NCBI RefSeq assembly: GCF_014066305.1
Contig: NW_023501039.1
Coordinates: 1,426,001-1,490,000, forward strand
From: Letharia columbiana
Taxonomy: Eukaryota > Ascomycota > Lecanoromycetes > Lecanorales > Parmeliaceae
Reading direction: 5' to 3'
DNA length: 64,000 nt
Part shown: piece after piece, positions 21,106 to 32,129 of the stretch
Layout of the letters: each line of letters begins with the position of its first letter
How positions within the stretch are numbered: position 1 is the stretch's first letter
Notes under the pieces: generated by a model
The model's database searches: none
The model's input: the letters and a program-made list of their open reading frames with translations, nothing else
Told to the model about the DNA's origin: nothing
Position numbers and translations under genes: made by a program

Positions 21106-24100
21106 TCACTCCTCTTCCTCCTCATCCTCATCTTCCTCCATTCCTTCCGCCGCAGTGATTTTGAAAGACGGATCTTGATCCACACCAACATAGCTATCAC
21201 TCATCAAATAAAGCGTCAACTCCTGCTCTCCCACCCTCGTAGGCACAAATTCCAATTTTGTGTCCAACTTCTTTCCAATAGTCACCCTCTTGATCGCAAG
21301 TAAATTCTTCGAACCCTCATCCCCGACCACCAACCACCAATTCTCCATCTTCTTCTGCGGGTAGAATGGCGCGTGCACCGCCGTATCCGGTTCTTCATCC
21401 TCATCCACTTCTCTTGTAATCGCGACTTTGAGATGAGCAGGAGAGTTGGTAGCGATGTTTTCTGGGTCTTCAACCTCGAATTCAATCTCCACGTTGGGAT
21501 ACTTGGTATTCGTGAAAGTCGCGGCTTGAGCAAGCTGCTTGTTATCGAGACCGAGTCGCTTGACTATCTTCTCGTATTCTTTGTTCTCGGATGGGTCCAT
21601 TAGATCCATGAACTCGAAGATGTCTTTAGCGCCGGAGTCATTAGCCGCTTTGATGACTTCGGGTGAGAAGTGCGGAATCTGCTTCAATGGGCTGTCACGA
21701 TCCCACATGGCTTGCACTACCATCTGTGACATTTCCATAGCGCTCATAGCGTTGAGATGGCCGTCTGAAGAGAGGACGTCTACGCAGCCACTGAGGAGGT
21801 TCAGTACTTTGGATAAGATAATCTCTTGGTCTTTTGCGAGATCTACTGGTAGTTGCATGCGGGAGAAATGCGCTTGGAGCAGGACGAATGCTTTGAAGTG
21901 GGGAGATTCGTACGCGGGCTGAGCCATTTTGACAGGGACTCGGTCGTAGATACGCCGCAAGATGTGATCCTCGTGCCGTCGTATCTGGATTGACTCGAAT
22001 TCTGTAGCGGATGTGACTATCTCCAGGATGCCCTTGAGCTTAGTACGGCCTGTCAGTGAGAGTAAGAATGTTTGCATAGTGATGAACGAGATGTTGTAAT
22101 AGGCGGCAATCATGGCGGCATTGAGTGGGTTGACGGTATCATCTTCCTCGTCCAGCTCTATGATCTTGGCTGCTGATAAGTCTTTTAGCGTATTCTCGAC
22201 CAGCTCTGACAGATGTGTACTCAGGCCCTCATGCGAAGTGTCTGTCAGTCCGTAGTAGCTTGGATTAGCCAGTAGTCGACGGTAGAAGTAGGTGTACGTA
22301 GCCCAGTCGACAGCGTCTTGCGTAGATGCAATTATCTTTGTACTGATCTCTGACACAAACGCATCGTGCATGTAGACTTGAAGATGGCTCTCGATCGGAA
22401 GAGCCTCGTTCAGGAACTTCTTGTAGTATTCGCGCTTGGTGGCGGGTACCATGAGCACACCTCTACTCGACTTATCCTCAAGGGGTCTGCTAGCTTTGCC
22501 GAACATCTGCAAGATCTCGCTAATAGGATAATCAATATACCGATGTTCTCGGCCCTCGTAGAATTGAGTACCCATCACAATGACGAGGTGAGCAGTGCAG
22601 TCAATCTCCCAGCAGACATCTCGTGAAGCAACCATGATCTGAAGAGCTCCAATCGAGTAGAGGTGAGAGACGATGCGCTTGTCGTTCATACTTAGAGCTT
22701 CATGGAAATACCCTATACCATGTGATATGGAGTCAGCCAGGGCAGTCTCGTTGACACGTTGCAATAGCGGAGCTATCTCATCAATGCCGGCGTGCAGAAA
22801 TCTGTCCTCGTCATCGTCCGCTATGCAAGCTGCAAGCAGGTCAAGAGCAGTAGCACGTGTTTGCTTGCGACTAGGAACGAAGATCATGGCCGGCTTGTCC
22901 GGAGACATCTGGAGGACAGCAGCATAGGTCGGCTTAGCCATCGCAAGCATTAATGAGGGGAAGTGAGGTATAGTAAAGGATTGAATATGCAATTCAAGCG
23001 GTACTGGCCGCACGTGAGGGCTGAAGTTGTAGATGGTATGCTTCGTGGCTCCAAGCCATTCCCCAACATCCCGAGCATTGGAAAGCGAGACGCTCAACCC
23101 AACCAGGCGCATGTTATTCTCGGTCTGCAGCGCCACGTAGTGCATCCGCGACACGATGATTTCGTAGATGAAGCCTCCTTGGCCCCCTAGCATGTGCAGC
23201 TCGTCTGCAATAAACAACTGCACGGTCTGCACATTCTTCCGCCGTTGCCATTGACGAGAAATTAGATCCCACTGTGTTGGAGTTGCTAGTATCAGGTCGC
23301 CCTTTTCCAGGATCTTCAGATCAGCCGTGGTTTCGCCCCTGAGCTTAACAATCTGTTTACCACCCGCAACCTTTGCGAGCCTCTCTTGCCAGTCCGCAAG
23401 CCTTAAATCGACGAGCTCTTGGAATGGGGCGATATATACAGCTCGACCTTTAGCCTGCGATGACCAATGGCGGAGTATGGCAAATTCAGCGCATACGGTC
23501 TTGCCAGCACCTGTGGGTGCGCCAACGAAGACGTTGTCATTCGTGGTGAAGAGTGAGCTGAATACTTGGGTTTGGACTTTATTAAATTTTTCCCATTGAG
23601 GGTAAAGTCCCTTAAAGTCCTCCCTTTTCAGGGCGGCGACAGGCAAAGGCTGTAGATCTAGCAACGGCGTATGCGCAGGGAATTTCTCTGGAAGGACGAG
23701 CTTCTCGAAAGACACAGCAAGCTTCGTTTCTGACTGCAACCACCGGTCAGATAGCACAGTGATGAAGTAATTCGGCGGCATTGGCTCGGTAATGGGAACG
23801 GTGAATTCCACTAGGTGTTCGCTCATCTCTGATTGTGCATAGTCCTTCCGCAAGAGAAACTGGTCATGGAACAGTATATCCTCGCCATCACAATCTTCAA
23901 CGAGAACCCAGAAATTCTCTGCTATCCCGTGCACAGACTCGTCCCATTCGAAGTTAGGCGTTATTGTAAGCTCAATCCGGAGCATAGACCTTGTCACAGG
24001 CTGAACTTGCGCCTGGACTTCCAACCTTGGAAACTTTTGGACAAGGCTACACACCGTTTTACCAGACTTTGACATCCCAAGAAGCTCCCCCATGCGCGGA

Positions 24101-27100
24101 GGGTCGAGGTCAAAATATGCTGACCACGGCACGTCAATCTTTTCCGCTTTCTGTATGATCTCTCGCGGGCAGGTTGGAAACTGTCGAAGAGGTGTCATTG
24201 TTGGCCACATCCGCTTCTCCGCCATCTTACACAAGTCTAGAGCAGTCTTCGCTACGGACGACCAACCCTTCTTCAGGCAGATCTCGAAGATGGCTCGAAG
24301 GATTCGGCCGGCGGATTGGGTAACGTATACCAGGTCTGCCATTAGTGCAAGACCTTCCAGCTTCAGTCGTGAGATGAAAGCCTGCAATAATACGTTGATC
24401 TTCGCATGTGGCTCCTCGATGCTTTCTTTGACTGGAATTGGGACCCTTCCTAGAAGCTTTGCTAGCTCAAGCTTCTCGTCTTGCCTGACTGGGATGTACT
24501 TGAACTCATCACTAAGCGCGAAAATTCTGAAAAGTTCGATCGGAGTGATCATTGGCTGGATATGATGATTGTATGTCAACATGGAGGTGTGCGTGATGTA
24601 GTAGTGCGAGGCGATGCGTCCAAGCTCTGTGGCCTGGAGCTTGCCAGTTTTCTTGTCGTACTTGACGAGACTGGACCTCTCCAAGACCGCGGCAGCTGAG
24701 TGTACAAGGTCAACGCGTTTTTGTTCAAGCGCATTATCTCCCTCATACTCGGCGCCTACGCTGTACAGACCAGGGGAGCGCAACATCCGCACGAATAGGT
24801 AGGTGTAGCCCAGCCACTCGACGGCTTCGTCTCGGGTTCTGACGTTGCCGAGGACTATCTCTGCATTGAGGTTATCGGCTAACTTGCTGATAAACTGGCT
24901 CTCAATCGGAAGCTGCTGATTCATGAGCGACAGATAGTACTGCATCTCACTCTGGGTCGTTATGATGATACCCTCTCCAAAGGTATCATATTGAGGCCGC
25001 CCCGCACGACCGAGCATTTGCAAAACATCCTGCGGGCTTAGTTCTACCCAGCTCCCTTTTTCGGGGGAGTAGATCTGGGTGCCCTTAATAATGACAGTAT
25101 GAGCCGGGAGATTGACACCCCACGCCAACGTTGCCGTACAGACAAGAACTTGGAGCGAACCATCGGCGAAAAGATCTTCGACGGAGCTTCGATCAGAGCG
25201 ACTCATTCCGGCGTGATGGATACCGAATCCGTAGGGCATCAGCTCTTTCAAGTCTCTATCCATCACCTGACCAGATTCCTCCTCGAGGATCTCTCGACTT
25301 GCTGCATCGCTCCGAAGGATTTGCCCTATGGTCTCCATCTCTAGAGCCTTGTCTTTGATGTATCTAGCAGTCTTTGCTGTTTCTTTTCGCGAGTGTACGA
25401 AGATTAATAGCTGGTGCTTGTTCTGGCCAACCTGTTCCATGACTTTGGTATAGCAAACGTCATTCATAGTCTTGAGCTGCTTGATCGCCTTTTTGTCTGT
25501 GACTCCAATGAACTCCTGACGCAGAGGACATGGTCTGTAGGATCCATCAAAATGGAAAAGACCATTGATGGGATCGACCCGCAAAAAGCTTGCCACGTCT
25601 CGGTAATTGGGAAGGGTCGCACTTAGGCCTACCAGCCGGACCGGGTCTCCTGTTTGTTCAATTTTTCTGATGGTCCTGCTGACTATGCTCTCAAGTACTG
25701 GACCTCGATCATCATGCAGAAGATGGATCTCGTCGATGATGATGAGTCTGACCAGGTTGGTGTAGCTCATATCCGTTGCCTTTCGGGTAATGACATCCCA
25801 CTTCTCTGGCGTTGTGACAATGATCTGTGTGTCAGCAATTTGCTGCTTGGTAAGTTGCCGGTCACCGGTAAGCTCAGAGACCTTTACACCGTATGGCTCT
25901 AATCGTTTCCCAAAATTGCCTACTTGCTCCTGAACCAAAGCCTTCAATGGAGCAATATAGACAATCTTGAAGTCGTCGAGCATGATCTCTCCAGTCTCGG
26001 GATTTCGGTTCTTCCCAATCTCGCGGAGCATGGCTAGCATTGCCACGTTCGTCTTTCCGGAACCAGTCGGGGCACAGATTAACATGTTTTCATCATTCCC
26101 AAATGCTGTGGGAAAGCATTTTGTCTGGATACGATTCAATTCTTTCGAGCTACCAAAGCCTTGCCGTGCCCACTCTGGCAGATCAGATGTTGGGATATTG
26201 TTGCGCTCGCTGGCATCTTTGCGTGCTTTGGGAGCCGGTACGTGAATTTCTTCGTAACCCTTAAAAGTCCGCTTCGTCGTTCCGTTGGGAAGCTTGACAT
26301 TTTGATTCGTCATCAGATGATTCCCCTGATCGAAGACTAGGTTCTCAAGGTTGATCAGTTTCTTAGGTTGCAGACCTCCAACCAAAGCTCCATCCTTCTT
26401 GGCAAGCGCCCCATCCGTTGCTGCCGATGGTACGTCAATGTCCATGAGGTCAAGCTTGAGCTTCTTGTTTGGTTTCAAACCCCCATCGACATCCTCGTCA
26501 TTTCGACCTTCGAGCTCATCGAGGATAGCTCGGTGACCTTCTGCGATCATTTCGCGCTCCAGCGCAGCTCTGACAGTCCCATCTTCCGCTGCTCTTCGCC
26601 AGCGAGTAACCCATACGATCTTGTCTCGGTTCATGATGAGTTTCTCAACCAGCTCATGATGCTCCCAGTCGAACAGCTCCATAAGCTCATTCTCGATCTC
26701 TCTTAAAGGTTTTTCTTCTCCGTCTTCGGAGATGCCGGAAAGAAGCTGCAGGGCTTCTTGAGTCTTCGATTGCTGGACATGGGCATCGGTGTAGATGACA
26801 CCAATTTGTCGTTGTAGCCAGTATGCATCTATGTCTCTTACGGGTACAACATTCATTTCCGCTTTTCGGTCCATTTTGGTGGTCGACCCGTCAGCATTGC
26901 CGTCAATGATCATTTCTCCACCGTCTCCCGTAATTTCGACTGGGTCCCTTGCTTCTGCGCCACCGGCAGCGGCGTCATCTACCTGCGTTTCGGCGTTCTC
27001 CGCCTCTTCATCTGAGGAAGGCTCGTCCTCATCTCTGACCTCCAAAGTCTCGGGACCGCCTTCTTCTTCATCGTCCGATTCGTCGAAAACTACAGCTACA

Positions 27101-27777
27101 CCCTGTTTCTCGTCCAGTTCGACATCATCCTCGGCATTTCCGGCGCCGTCGTCTTCCATATTCGCATCCTCATCTTGGCCATCGTAATCCGTAATCTTCT
27201 TTCCCAAATTGACCAATTCATTAAACGCCTTTGAATCCATTGTGACACCCAGTAGATCATCAACTTCCTTCTTCTTGTCAAAGTCCTTCATATTCTCATC
27301 CTTAAGAAGCTCTAGTATGGCATCTGCGGCGCTTCTCACAACCTCGTGGGGTACATCACCCAGATTATTTGCAGTCGTTGTCAAGATAAGATCATAGGTT
27401 TGCCGTGTTGCTGGAGTCCGAGGTCGATACTTCAAGCCTTCTACCAGGGCATCTGCCGCAGAAAGGATGCCAGCCCCTCGCATTTGTTCCGGCTCGCCTC
27501 GCTTCCTCTTCTTCTGTTCTCTCTTCAACACCTCCTCTCCTTCTCTGATGCTGCCTCTCTCGACATCCTTGAGATCGGTTGTCTTCTTCTTTGGTTTTGG
27601 AGCATTCTCACGAGCATCTCTCGACCCCATGTCACGAATGTTGATGCGACCTGCCAAGGACTCTGGGTCACCTGTGACTTCGTCATTGCGGCGGGTAGAG
27701 AAACGCTTATCGTGCTGCAAGACCAAGTTGGACATAGCAGCATATTTGTACTGCGAGATGTTGTTAGGGTCTGCCAT
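21106..27777 (-). CDS. BRR2: U5 snRNP helicase Brr2 (Ski2-like, two helicase cassettes)
   Basis: One continuous exon encodes 2223 aa. Brr2 unwinds U4/U6 snRNA during spliceosome activation and remains in U5 snRNP. The N-terminal region is charged (the plug/PWI region of the family) with acidic runs near residues 200-290. Cassette 1 has Walker A APTGSGKT near 569-576, DEIH in IIDEIHLLHDDRG, SATLPN and the QMLGRAGRPQ motif. Cassette 2 has the variant set APTGAGKT, DELH in DELHMLGGQGG, and SVSLSN in place of SATLPN, matching the catalytically degenerate second cassette known for Brr2. Each cassette is followed by a Sec63-like module. The protein ends in an acidic tail (GMEEDEDEEEEE). Length and order match the family. 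The lack of introns over 6.7 kb stands out here. Confidence 0.97.
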   Translation of the reverse strand: MADPNNISQYKYAAMSNLVLQHDKRFSTRRNDEVTGDPESLAGRINIRDMGSRDARENAPKPKKKTTDLKDVERGSIREGEEVLKREQKKRKRGEPEQMRGAGILSAADALVEGLKYRPRTPATRQTYDLILTTTANNLGDVPHEVVRSAADAILELLKDENMKDFDKKKEVDDLLGVTMDSKAFNELVNLGKKITDYDGQDEDANMEDDGAGNAEDDVELDEKQGVAVVFDESDDEEEGGPETLEVRDEDEPSSDEEAENAETQVDDAAAGGAEARDPVEITGDGGEMIIDGNADGSTTKMDRKAEMNVVPVRDIDAYWLQRQIGVIYTDAHVQQSKTQEALQLLSGISEDGEEKPLREIENELMELFDWEHHELVEKLIMNRDKIVWVTRWRRAAEDGTVRAALEREMIAEGHRAILDELEGRNDEDVDGGLKPNKKLKLDLMDIDVPSAATDGALAKKDGALVGGLQPKKLINLENLVFDQGNHLMTNQNVKLPNGTTKRTFKGYEEIHVPAPKARKDASERNNIPTSDLPEWARQGFGSSKELNRIQTKCFPTAFGNDENMLICAPTGSGKTNVAMLAMLREIGKNRNPETGEIMLDDFKIVYIAPLKALVQEQVGNFGKRLEPYGVKVSELTGDRQLTKQQIADTQIIVTTPEKWDVITRKATDMSYTNLVRLIIIDEIHLLHDDRGPVLESIVSRTIRKIEQTGDPVRLVGLSATLPNYRDVASFLRVDPINGLFHFDGSYRPCPLRQEFIGVTDKKAIKQLKTMNDVCYTKVMEQVGQNKHQLLIFVHSRKETAKTARYIKDKALEMETIGQILRSDAASREILEEESGQVMDRDLKELMPYGFGIHHAGMSRSDRSSVEDLFADGSLQVLVCTATLAWGVNLPAHTVIIKGTQIYSPEKGSWVELSPQDVLQMLGRAGRPQYDTFGEGIIITTQSEMQYYLSLMNQQLPIESQFISKLADNLNAEIVLGNVRTRDEAVEWLGYTYLFVRMLRSPGLYSVGAEYEGDNALEQKRVDLVHSAAAVLERSSLVKYDKKTGKLQATELGRIASHYYITHTSMLTYNHHIQPMITPIELFRIFALSDEFKYIPVRQDEKLELAKLLGRVPIPVKESIEEPHAKINVLLQAFISRLKLEGLALMADLVYVTQSAGRILRAIFEICLKKGWSSVAKTALDLCKMAEKRMWPTMTPLRQFPTCPREIIQKAEKIDVPWSAYFDLDPPRMGELLGMSKSGKTVCSLVQKFPRLEVQAQVQPVTRSMLRIELTITPNFEWDESVHGIAENFWVLVEDCDGEDILFHDQFLLRKDYAQSEMSEHLVEFTVPITEPMPPNYFITVLSDRWLQSETKLAVSFEKLVLPEKFPAHTPLLDLQPLPVAALKREDFKGLYPQWEKFNKVQTQVFSSLFTTNDNVFVGAPTGAGKTVCAEFAILRHWSSQAKGRAVYIAPFQELVDLRLADWQERLAKVAGGKQIVKLRGETTADLKILEKGDLILATPTQWDLISRQWQRRKNVQTVQLFIADELHMLGGQGGFIYEIIVSRMHYVALQTENNMRLVGLSVSLSNARDVGEWLGATKHTIYNFSPHVRPVPLELHIQSFTIPHFPSLMLAMAKPTYAAVLQMSPDKPAMIFVPSRKQTRATALDLLAACIADDDEDRFLHAGIDEIAPLLQRVNETALADSISHGIGYFHEALSMNDKRIVSHLYSIGALQIMVASRDVCWEIDCTAHLVIVMGTQFYEGREHRYIDYPISEILQMFGKASRPLEDKSSRGVLMVPATKREYYKKFLNEALPIESHLQVYMHDAFVSEISTKIIASTQDAVDWATYTYFYRRLLANPSYYGLTDTSHEGLSTHLSELVENTLKDLSAAKIIELDEEDDTVNPLNAAMIAAYYNISFITMQTFLLSLTGRTKLKGILEIVTSATEFESIQIRRHEDHILRRIYDRVPVKMAQPAYESPHFKAFVLLQAHFSRMQLPVDLAKDQEIILSKVLNLLSGCVDVLSSDGHLNAMSAMEMSQMVVQAMWDRDSPLKQIPHFSPEVIKAANDSGAKDIFEFMDLMDPSENKEYEKIVKRLGLDNKQLAQAATFTNTKYPNVEIEFEVEDPENIATNSPAHLKVAITREVDEDEEPDTAVHAPFYPQKKMENWWLVVGDEGSKNLLAIKRVTIGKKLDTKLEFVPTRVGEQELTLYLMSDSYVGVDQDPSFKITAAEGMEEDEDEEEEE

Positions 27778-28588
27778 CTTGAGTCGCAGAGTCAGTGAAC
27801 GCGACTACTGCGCAGATTTGTGGTAGGTAAGAGGCTGGAGATCGAAGTACGATCAAGTACAAAAGGGACAAGGAGGCGGTCGAAAATATTGATGCCCTCT
27901 TGATCCCCGCTGTGGCAAGGGCGGACACTCGAGGTTCACTGAGTCAAGATTCGGAAGTTCAGATTTATGCCGCTAAGGAAGTAGTATATGGGGCTAGTCC
28001 CGCTTGGGTCTCCCGCACCGCAAGTTTTAACTTACTTCAGGTCAGAAATTAGCATCCAAAATCTTTAGTGAGGTAGTTCAGAGCTCACAGGCCACCATAC
28101 CCACTCTCCCACTATCAAATGAGGGTGCTTCGAGTCTACTCGAGCGCGGTCTCAATGCTGGATTTTGTCCAGATATAGGGTAATTACAACTGCTTTGGGC
28201 TGACACCAATCGGAGTAGACATTGTCTGGTGTCTTCATTTGCAACTGTGCAACATACTTGCAAGGTCTCAAAACATGTGCTGGCCCACTCGGTCCGATGG
28301 GACGAGGACCATACCTCAGATCTCTCTCACTACTTCTCTAAGCTGGTTCTTAATGTCCTTAAGATTGTTCTATCACTTCATCAGGAACACTGCCAAAATT
28401 TCTTGCACAAGCATAGCAAGCGATCTCTTTGTGTTTCCCTTCGCCCTGTTCCTTGCCGCTTTTCGTCGTCCTCCCCATCATCCCAGTCCTTTTCGTTCGC
28501 CGAATCTGCTCCTCAAGCGTCTTGACTACACTCCTCAGCACCCACTTAAGATTCTTGCCCGTGGCGCCCTGCTTGCGCGAGGGAACCT
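27778..28588. other. Intergenic: BRR2 promoter and BTB relic 3' flank
   Basis: I see no supported coding exon. Minus-strand frames at 28359-28640 overlap the tail of the BTB relic in another frame and may reflect its eroded 3' part. Confidence 0.4.
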
Positions 28589-29200
28589 TCATGTAACAAC
28601 AGTCGCAACTCCACCGTTCCCATCGAGAACGTCGGTCCAATCCTTGTCATCCAAGATTTCTTGCCGGTACTCAGCACAACTTTGTGCAACCACTTTTCAT
28701 ATGTTTTCCTTCCTGTTTAGAGTATTATCAAAAATCTCCTTCACGAGTGCTGAAACTCCAACCGGCCAGGATCGGTAAATCAACTCTTTCAAAACCGTTC
28801 TTGGCTAAGAGACTTTACATTTTGAAAAGTCACAGCGGCGTTCTAAAGATGTACACGAGGGAGCTGGTTTCCAACCGTGCACTTGCATCTTTGACGAAAG
28901 CTCTTCCTATATAACGTAGTATCGAAGATGAACCGGGGGACGAGCTGGACACCTCGCTGAGATCTGGGGTACTGAGGCTGTCGTAATATTGTCCCCGGTA
29001 TAGAAAATTGATCATTTCGGCAAATGCTGCTGCGCCATGTCCTTGACGATGTAAGTCTTGATGCTTGCGTCGATGAAGGCACCGGCCATTACCGTAGCAA
29101 AACTTTGCGAGTGGTGGCGCGTGACTCTCTGATGTACCGCGAATCTCTCGTTTTCGCAGACAGGAGTCAGACCTTTTGCATGATGGCCGCTCTGGCGGAC
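28589..29200 (-). pseudogene. BTB/POZ-domain protein relic
   Basis: On the minus strand one frame reads VCENERFAVHQRVTRHHSQS, then FATVMAGAFIDASIKTYIVKDM, a BTB domain start. The domain continues only after a frame change as AAAFAEMINFLYRGQYYDS. Downstream, a third block reads VSALVKEIFDNTLNRKENI, an in-frame TGA, then KVVAQSCAEYRQEILDDKDW and a stop at 28589. Fungal BTB proteins of this type are small putative adaptors. The start region before VCENERF is also missing its usual sequence. A frameshift in the middle of the BTB core plus an internal stop indicates a decayed gene. An intron cannot explain the frame change, because the two frames abut within the same conserved helix. Confidence 0.65.
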
Positions 29201-29212
29201 AAGAAGGCATAA

Positions 29213-30040
29213 AGGCGACCAGTCTAATGGATTAGCAGTGGCGCAGACTGAAGACTGCTTTTCGGTTCGCGTGAGTTTCTAGGAGGGAGTTGGAAACGGC
29301 TTTGGGTATGAAAGTATAGAAAATGGCAAAAAGGTCTCGGAGGCAGGGGTCGACAGGCATCACATATTGACGAAGGGGAAAAAGCCGGACATTGTAAAGA
29401 GCAATCTTTCATATGAGCAAATTGTCGAACTCCTAGGAGAGATGTGAGAATACTGGAGCTGAGTCGATTCAAACAAAGAACAAGTCATAGAAGCCTGCGG
29501 AAGCCACTCGCTGCAAGTGAAAAACAAGGATTGCTTCTCAATAAAAACACAAGCCCCAGGGTTGGGCTGTGATGCCAAACGGTTTGAGGAAACAAAACAA
29601 GGAAGAATACAAACATCAAACGCTATTAGACAGCCAATTGCACTCTAGGAAGACTATATGCCAGCAGAAGCAAAAGACTATAGTGCAAAAGCCTCGAGAA
29701 ATGTCAACTTTGGAGACAAGAACGTTGCATCTCATGTGCCCGATTTCCAAGTATCGCCCGCCATTGCCTTCACGGGGCTCCAAATGTACCCTCGTTGGGT
29801 AGCCCGACCAGGGTGATGAGACTGGCTTCAGGATGAGGATCCCAAGGCGATCTACATGACATGCACCTCGTCGGTGCCCAAGTGTGGCAGTCTGGGGGAT
29901 CTACCCCTAGATCCAAGAGGTGTACGCGGAGCGGTTTCCTAGAACTTGCCCTGAAAGATTGACAATACCGAATCGAAAAGATCCTTTCGGTTGCTTTCCT
30001 TGTGAACATGTCACAGCGGTGGTTAAGTATTGCGCAAGAC
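29213..30040. other. Intergenic, no gene seen
   Basis: About 830 bases between the BTB relic and the NTG1 stop codon. Short open frames on both strands show no natural composition, splice structure or family similarity. Confidence 0.4.
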
Positions 30041-31468
30041 TCATTTGACGTCTTCAGCCAACACATCCTCCTCCTTGACTACCACACTCTCTTCGGTCTG
30101 CTTCACTTCAACTGTCTCACTTCCCTCCCCTTTGGCCGCCACCTCCCCCTTTACTTTTTTGATCACTTTCTTCTTATCTACCACGGCCGAGGGACACAAG
30201 CCTTTTTTACTGAGCGTACAGTCGCCGCATTTTCTCCCCACAGGCAAGCAAATCGTTTGCCCAAATCCAACCAACAAATGATTGATCTCATGCCATCGCT
30301 CTCTGGGCAACCATGCCTCTAAACTCGCCCTTGTCTCCTCAGGAGCCTTGGTCTTGTGCCAGCCCCAGAGATTGCTGATACGATGAACATGCACATCGAC
30401 TCCTATTCCCTCAGTTCGACCCCACGCAGCGCTTAAGCAGAGGTAGGCCATTTTGGGCCCTACTCCGGGTAAAGACATGAGTCCTTCGATTGAATCAGGT
30501 ATGTCGCCTGCATAGTCGTCTCGGAGTATCAAGGCGGCCGCTTTGATGTATCGTGTTTTGTTGTTGTGGAAGCCAACGACGTAGATCAGCTCATTGAGCT
30601 TGATAGGATCCACCTGGAGAATATTCTCGAGTGTAAGCCCAGGAGACGGAAGCTCTGTTTGTAGACGGCGCATGGCGATCGCGTTGGTAGTGTCTTTTGT
30701 TTGAGACGATAACATTAGGGCGATGAGAGTTTGGAAGCGTTTGTCCTTTACTAACGTTAGCACCTCGCCCATTCTCGATATCATTCAAGGCCAGCTTACA
30801 CGAGGCGTCAGATGCTCTTCGGCAAGCGTCTCGCAGCCCATGGTATCAACAGGCGCCAGCCTCTCTTTCCGCATTTCTCTTACAGCATCGTAGATTTCTT
30901 CCCAGTTTGCCGGGGCCTCTATCTTCGCTTCTCCTGCTTCATTAACAATTCGTTTCGCCGGCTGACGTTTTGCTTTTTTGAGTTTCCCCACAGTACCGTC
31001 TTCGGATGTCAGGTCTGGCTTGCGAGGCGAATTGCGCGTGCTTGTAGATGTAGATTTCGTGGTGATGGCTGTAGATGGACTGCCGAGACTCCTTTTGCGC
31101 TTCCTTGAGGTAGACGGTTCAAATGGAACATCTTCGATTTCGAACACCGAAGCCAAAGTGGAAAGGGAATCATCATCGCTTGTATCTTCGCGCTTCACCC
31201 CATTCTTTCCTGGGCTGGGAAGGGGCACCTCTCCATTGGCAGTGAAAGCCTGCAGCGACGCTGCGAAAGCCCTTGTCTGTCGTCTTGGGGCGCAGTCGGC
31301 TTGAGAAAAAGAGATGGCGACCTTCGCAGTATCTCGCGCAATGCGAGAAGTCTTCATATGGACTTGACGCCGGCAAGGGGTTCTGGGCTCTGCTGGGCGC
31401 TGGACGCGATATGATCCCTGCAGTTTTACCCCAGATTCCAGCCTTATTTGTAGATCCAAATCGGCCAA
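30041..31468 (-). CDS. NTG1: Endonuclease III homologue (DNA glycosylase/AP lyase, NTG1/NTH1)
   Basis: Two exons: 31468-30800 and 30745-30041. The intron has donor GTAAGC, branch GCTAAC and acceptor TAAAG. The longest product is 457 aa. This bifunctional glycosylase removes oxidised pyrimidines in base excision repair. Visible are the core start [19 protein letters not shown], the helix-hairpin-helix LPGVGPKMA with the catalytic Lys, the catalytic Asp in VDVHVHR, and four cysteines for an iron-sulfur cluster spaced C-x6-C-x2-C-x7-C. The first half is disordered with basic NLS-like stretches. A start at the internal Met of [19 protein letters not shown] (about 31357) would expose a mitochondrial-type N-terminus, which fits the dual nuclear/mitochondrial targeting known for yeast Ntg1. 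The C-terminal tail is Lys/Glu/Val-rich. The gene is divergent from the FAM32A-like gene, with only 46 bp between the outermost ATGs. Confidence 0.92.
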
Positions 31469-31514
31469 TTACCTTTTAGTATCCCACTTCGCCATTCTCA
31501 ACATACCTAGAGCA

Positions 31515-32129
31515 ATGCCGGCGGACGACTACACTGCCGCAGTCTCTGGTGGTTTGAAGCTCAAGAGTGTCGCCTCATCCTCCAAAGTCTCCAAATCCCA
31601 CAAAAAGAAGCGTCCGAAACCCTCCCAACCTGAATCCTCCGCCGATGCCAACGCGGAGAAGTCCAAAGATGGGGCAACAGATCATGGCGACGATGTCAAG
31701 GACGAGCACGATGACGCTGCTGTAGACAAGAGTCAACAGGCATCCGAGGAGGCCGAGGCTCTATCGCCGGGGCGAGCAGGAAAGACAGAAGCGGAGCTCA
31801 GGCATGAGGAGCGTAGACGGAAAAGGGTGGGCTATTTCCACATATTGCCCTTACCACTTATCTATACGGAGACCTTTGGCTAACACTGGTGCTCTAGCTC
31901 GACGAGCGCCTGAAGCGCGAAGGCACCAAGACGCACAAAGAGCGTGTGGAAGAACTGAACCGCTACCTCAGCAATCTGAGTGAGCATCATGATATGTAAG
32001 TATATCTTTTCTACCTCTTTACCATGATGGGGATGCGGCAATTACTGCGAATTCCTTGAATAGGGAAGGAAGAGACAACGGTGCTGACCTTTCCTTTTTC
32101 TACCTAGGCCTAGAATTGGCCCTGGATAA
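31515..32129 (+). CDS. FAM32A-like nuclear protein
   Basis: Three exons: 31515-31826, 31898-31995 and 32108-32129, giving 143 aa. The N-terminus (MPADDYTAAVSGGLKLK), a Lys-rich stretch (SHKKKRPKPSQP), an acidic linker and the conserved C-terminus (KTEAELRHEERRRKR, then LDERLKREGTKTHKERVEEL and SEHHDMPRIGPG) match the small eukaryotic FAM32A family. Human FAM32A acts in the spliceosomal C* complex at the 3' splice site; a similar role here is inferred. The last exon codes for only seven residues and a stop, so it is easily missed. It forms a compact divergent pair with NTG1. Confidence 0.85.
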
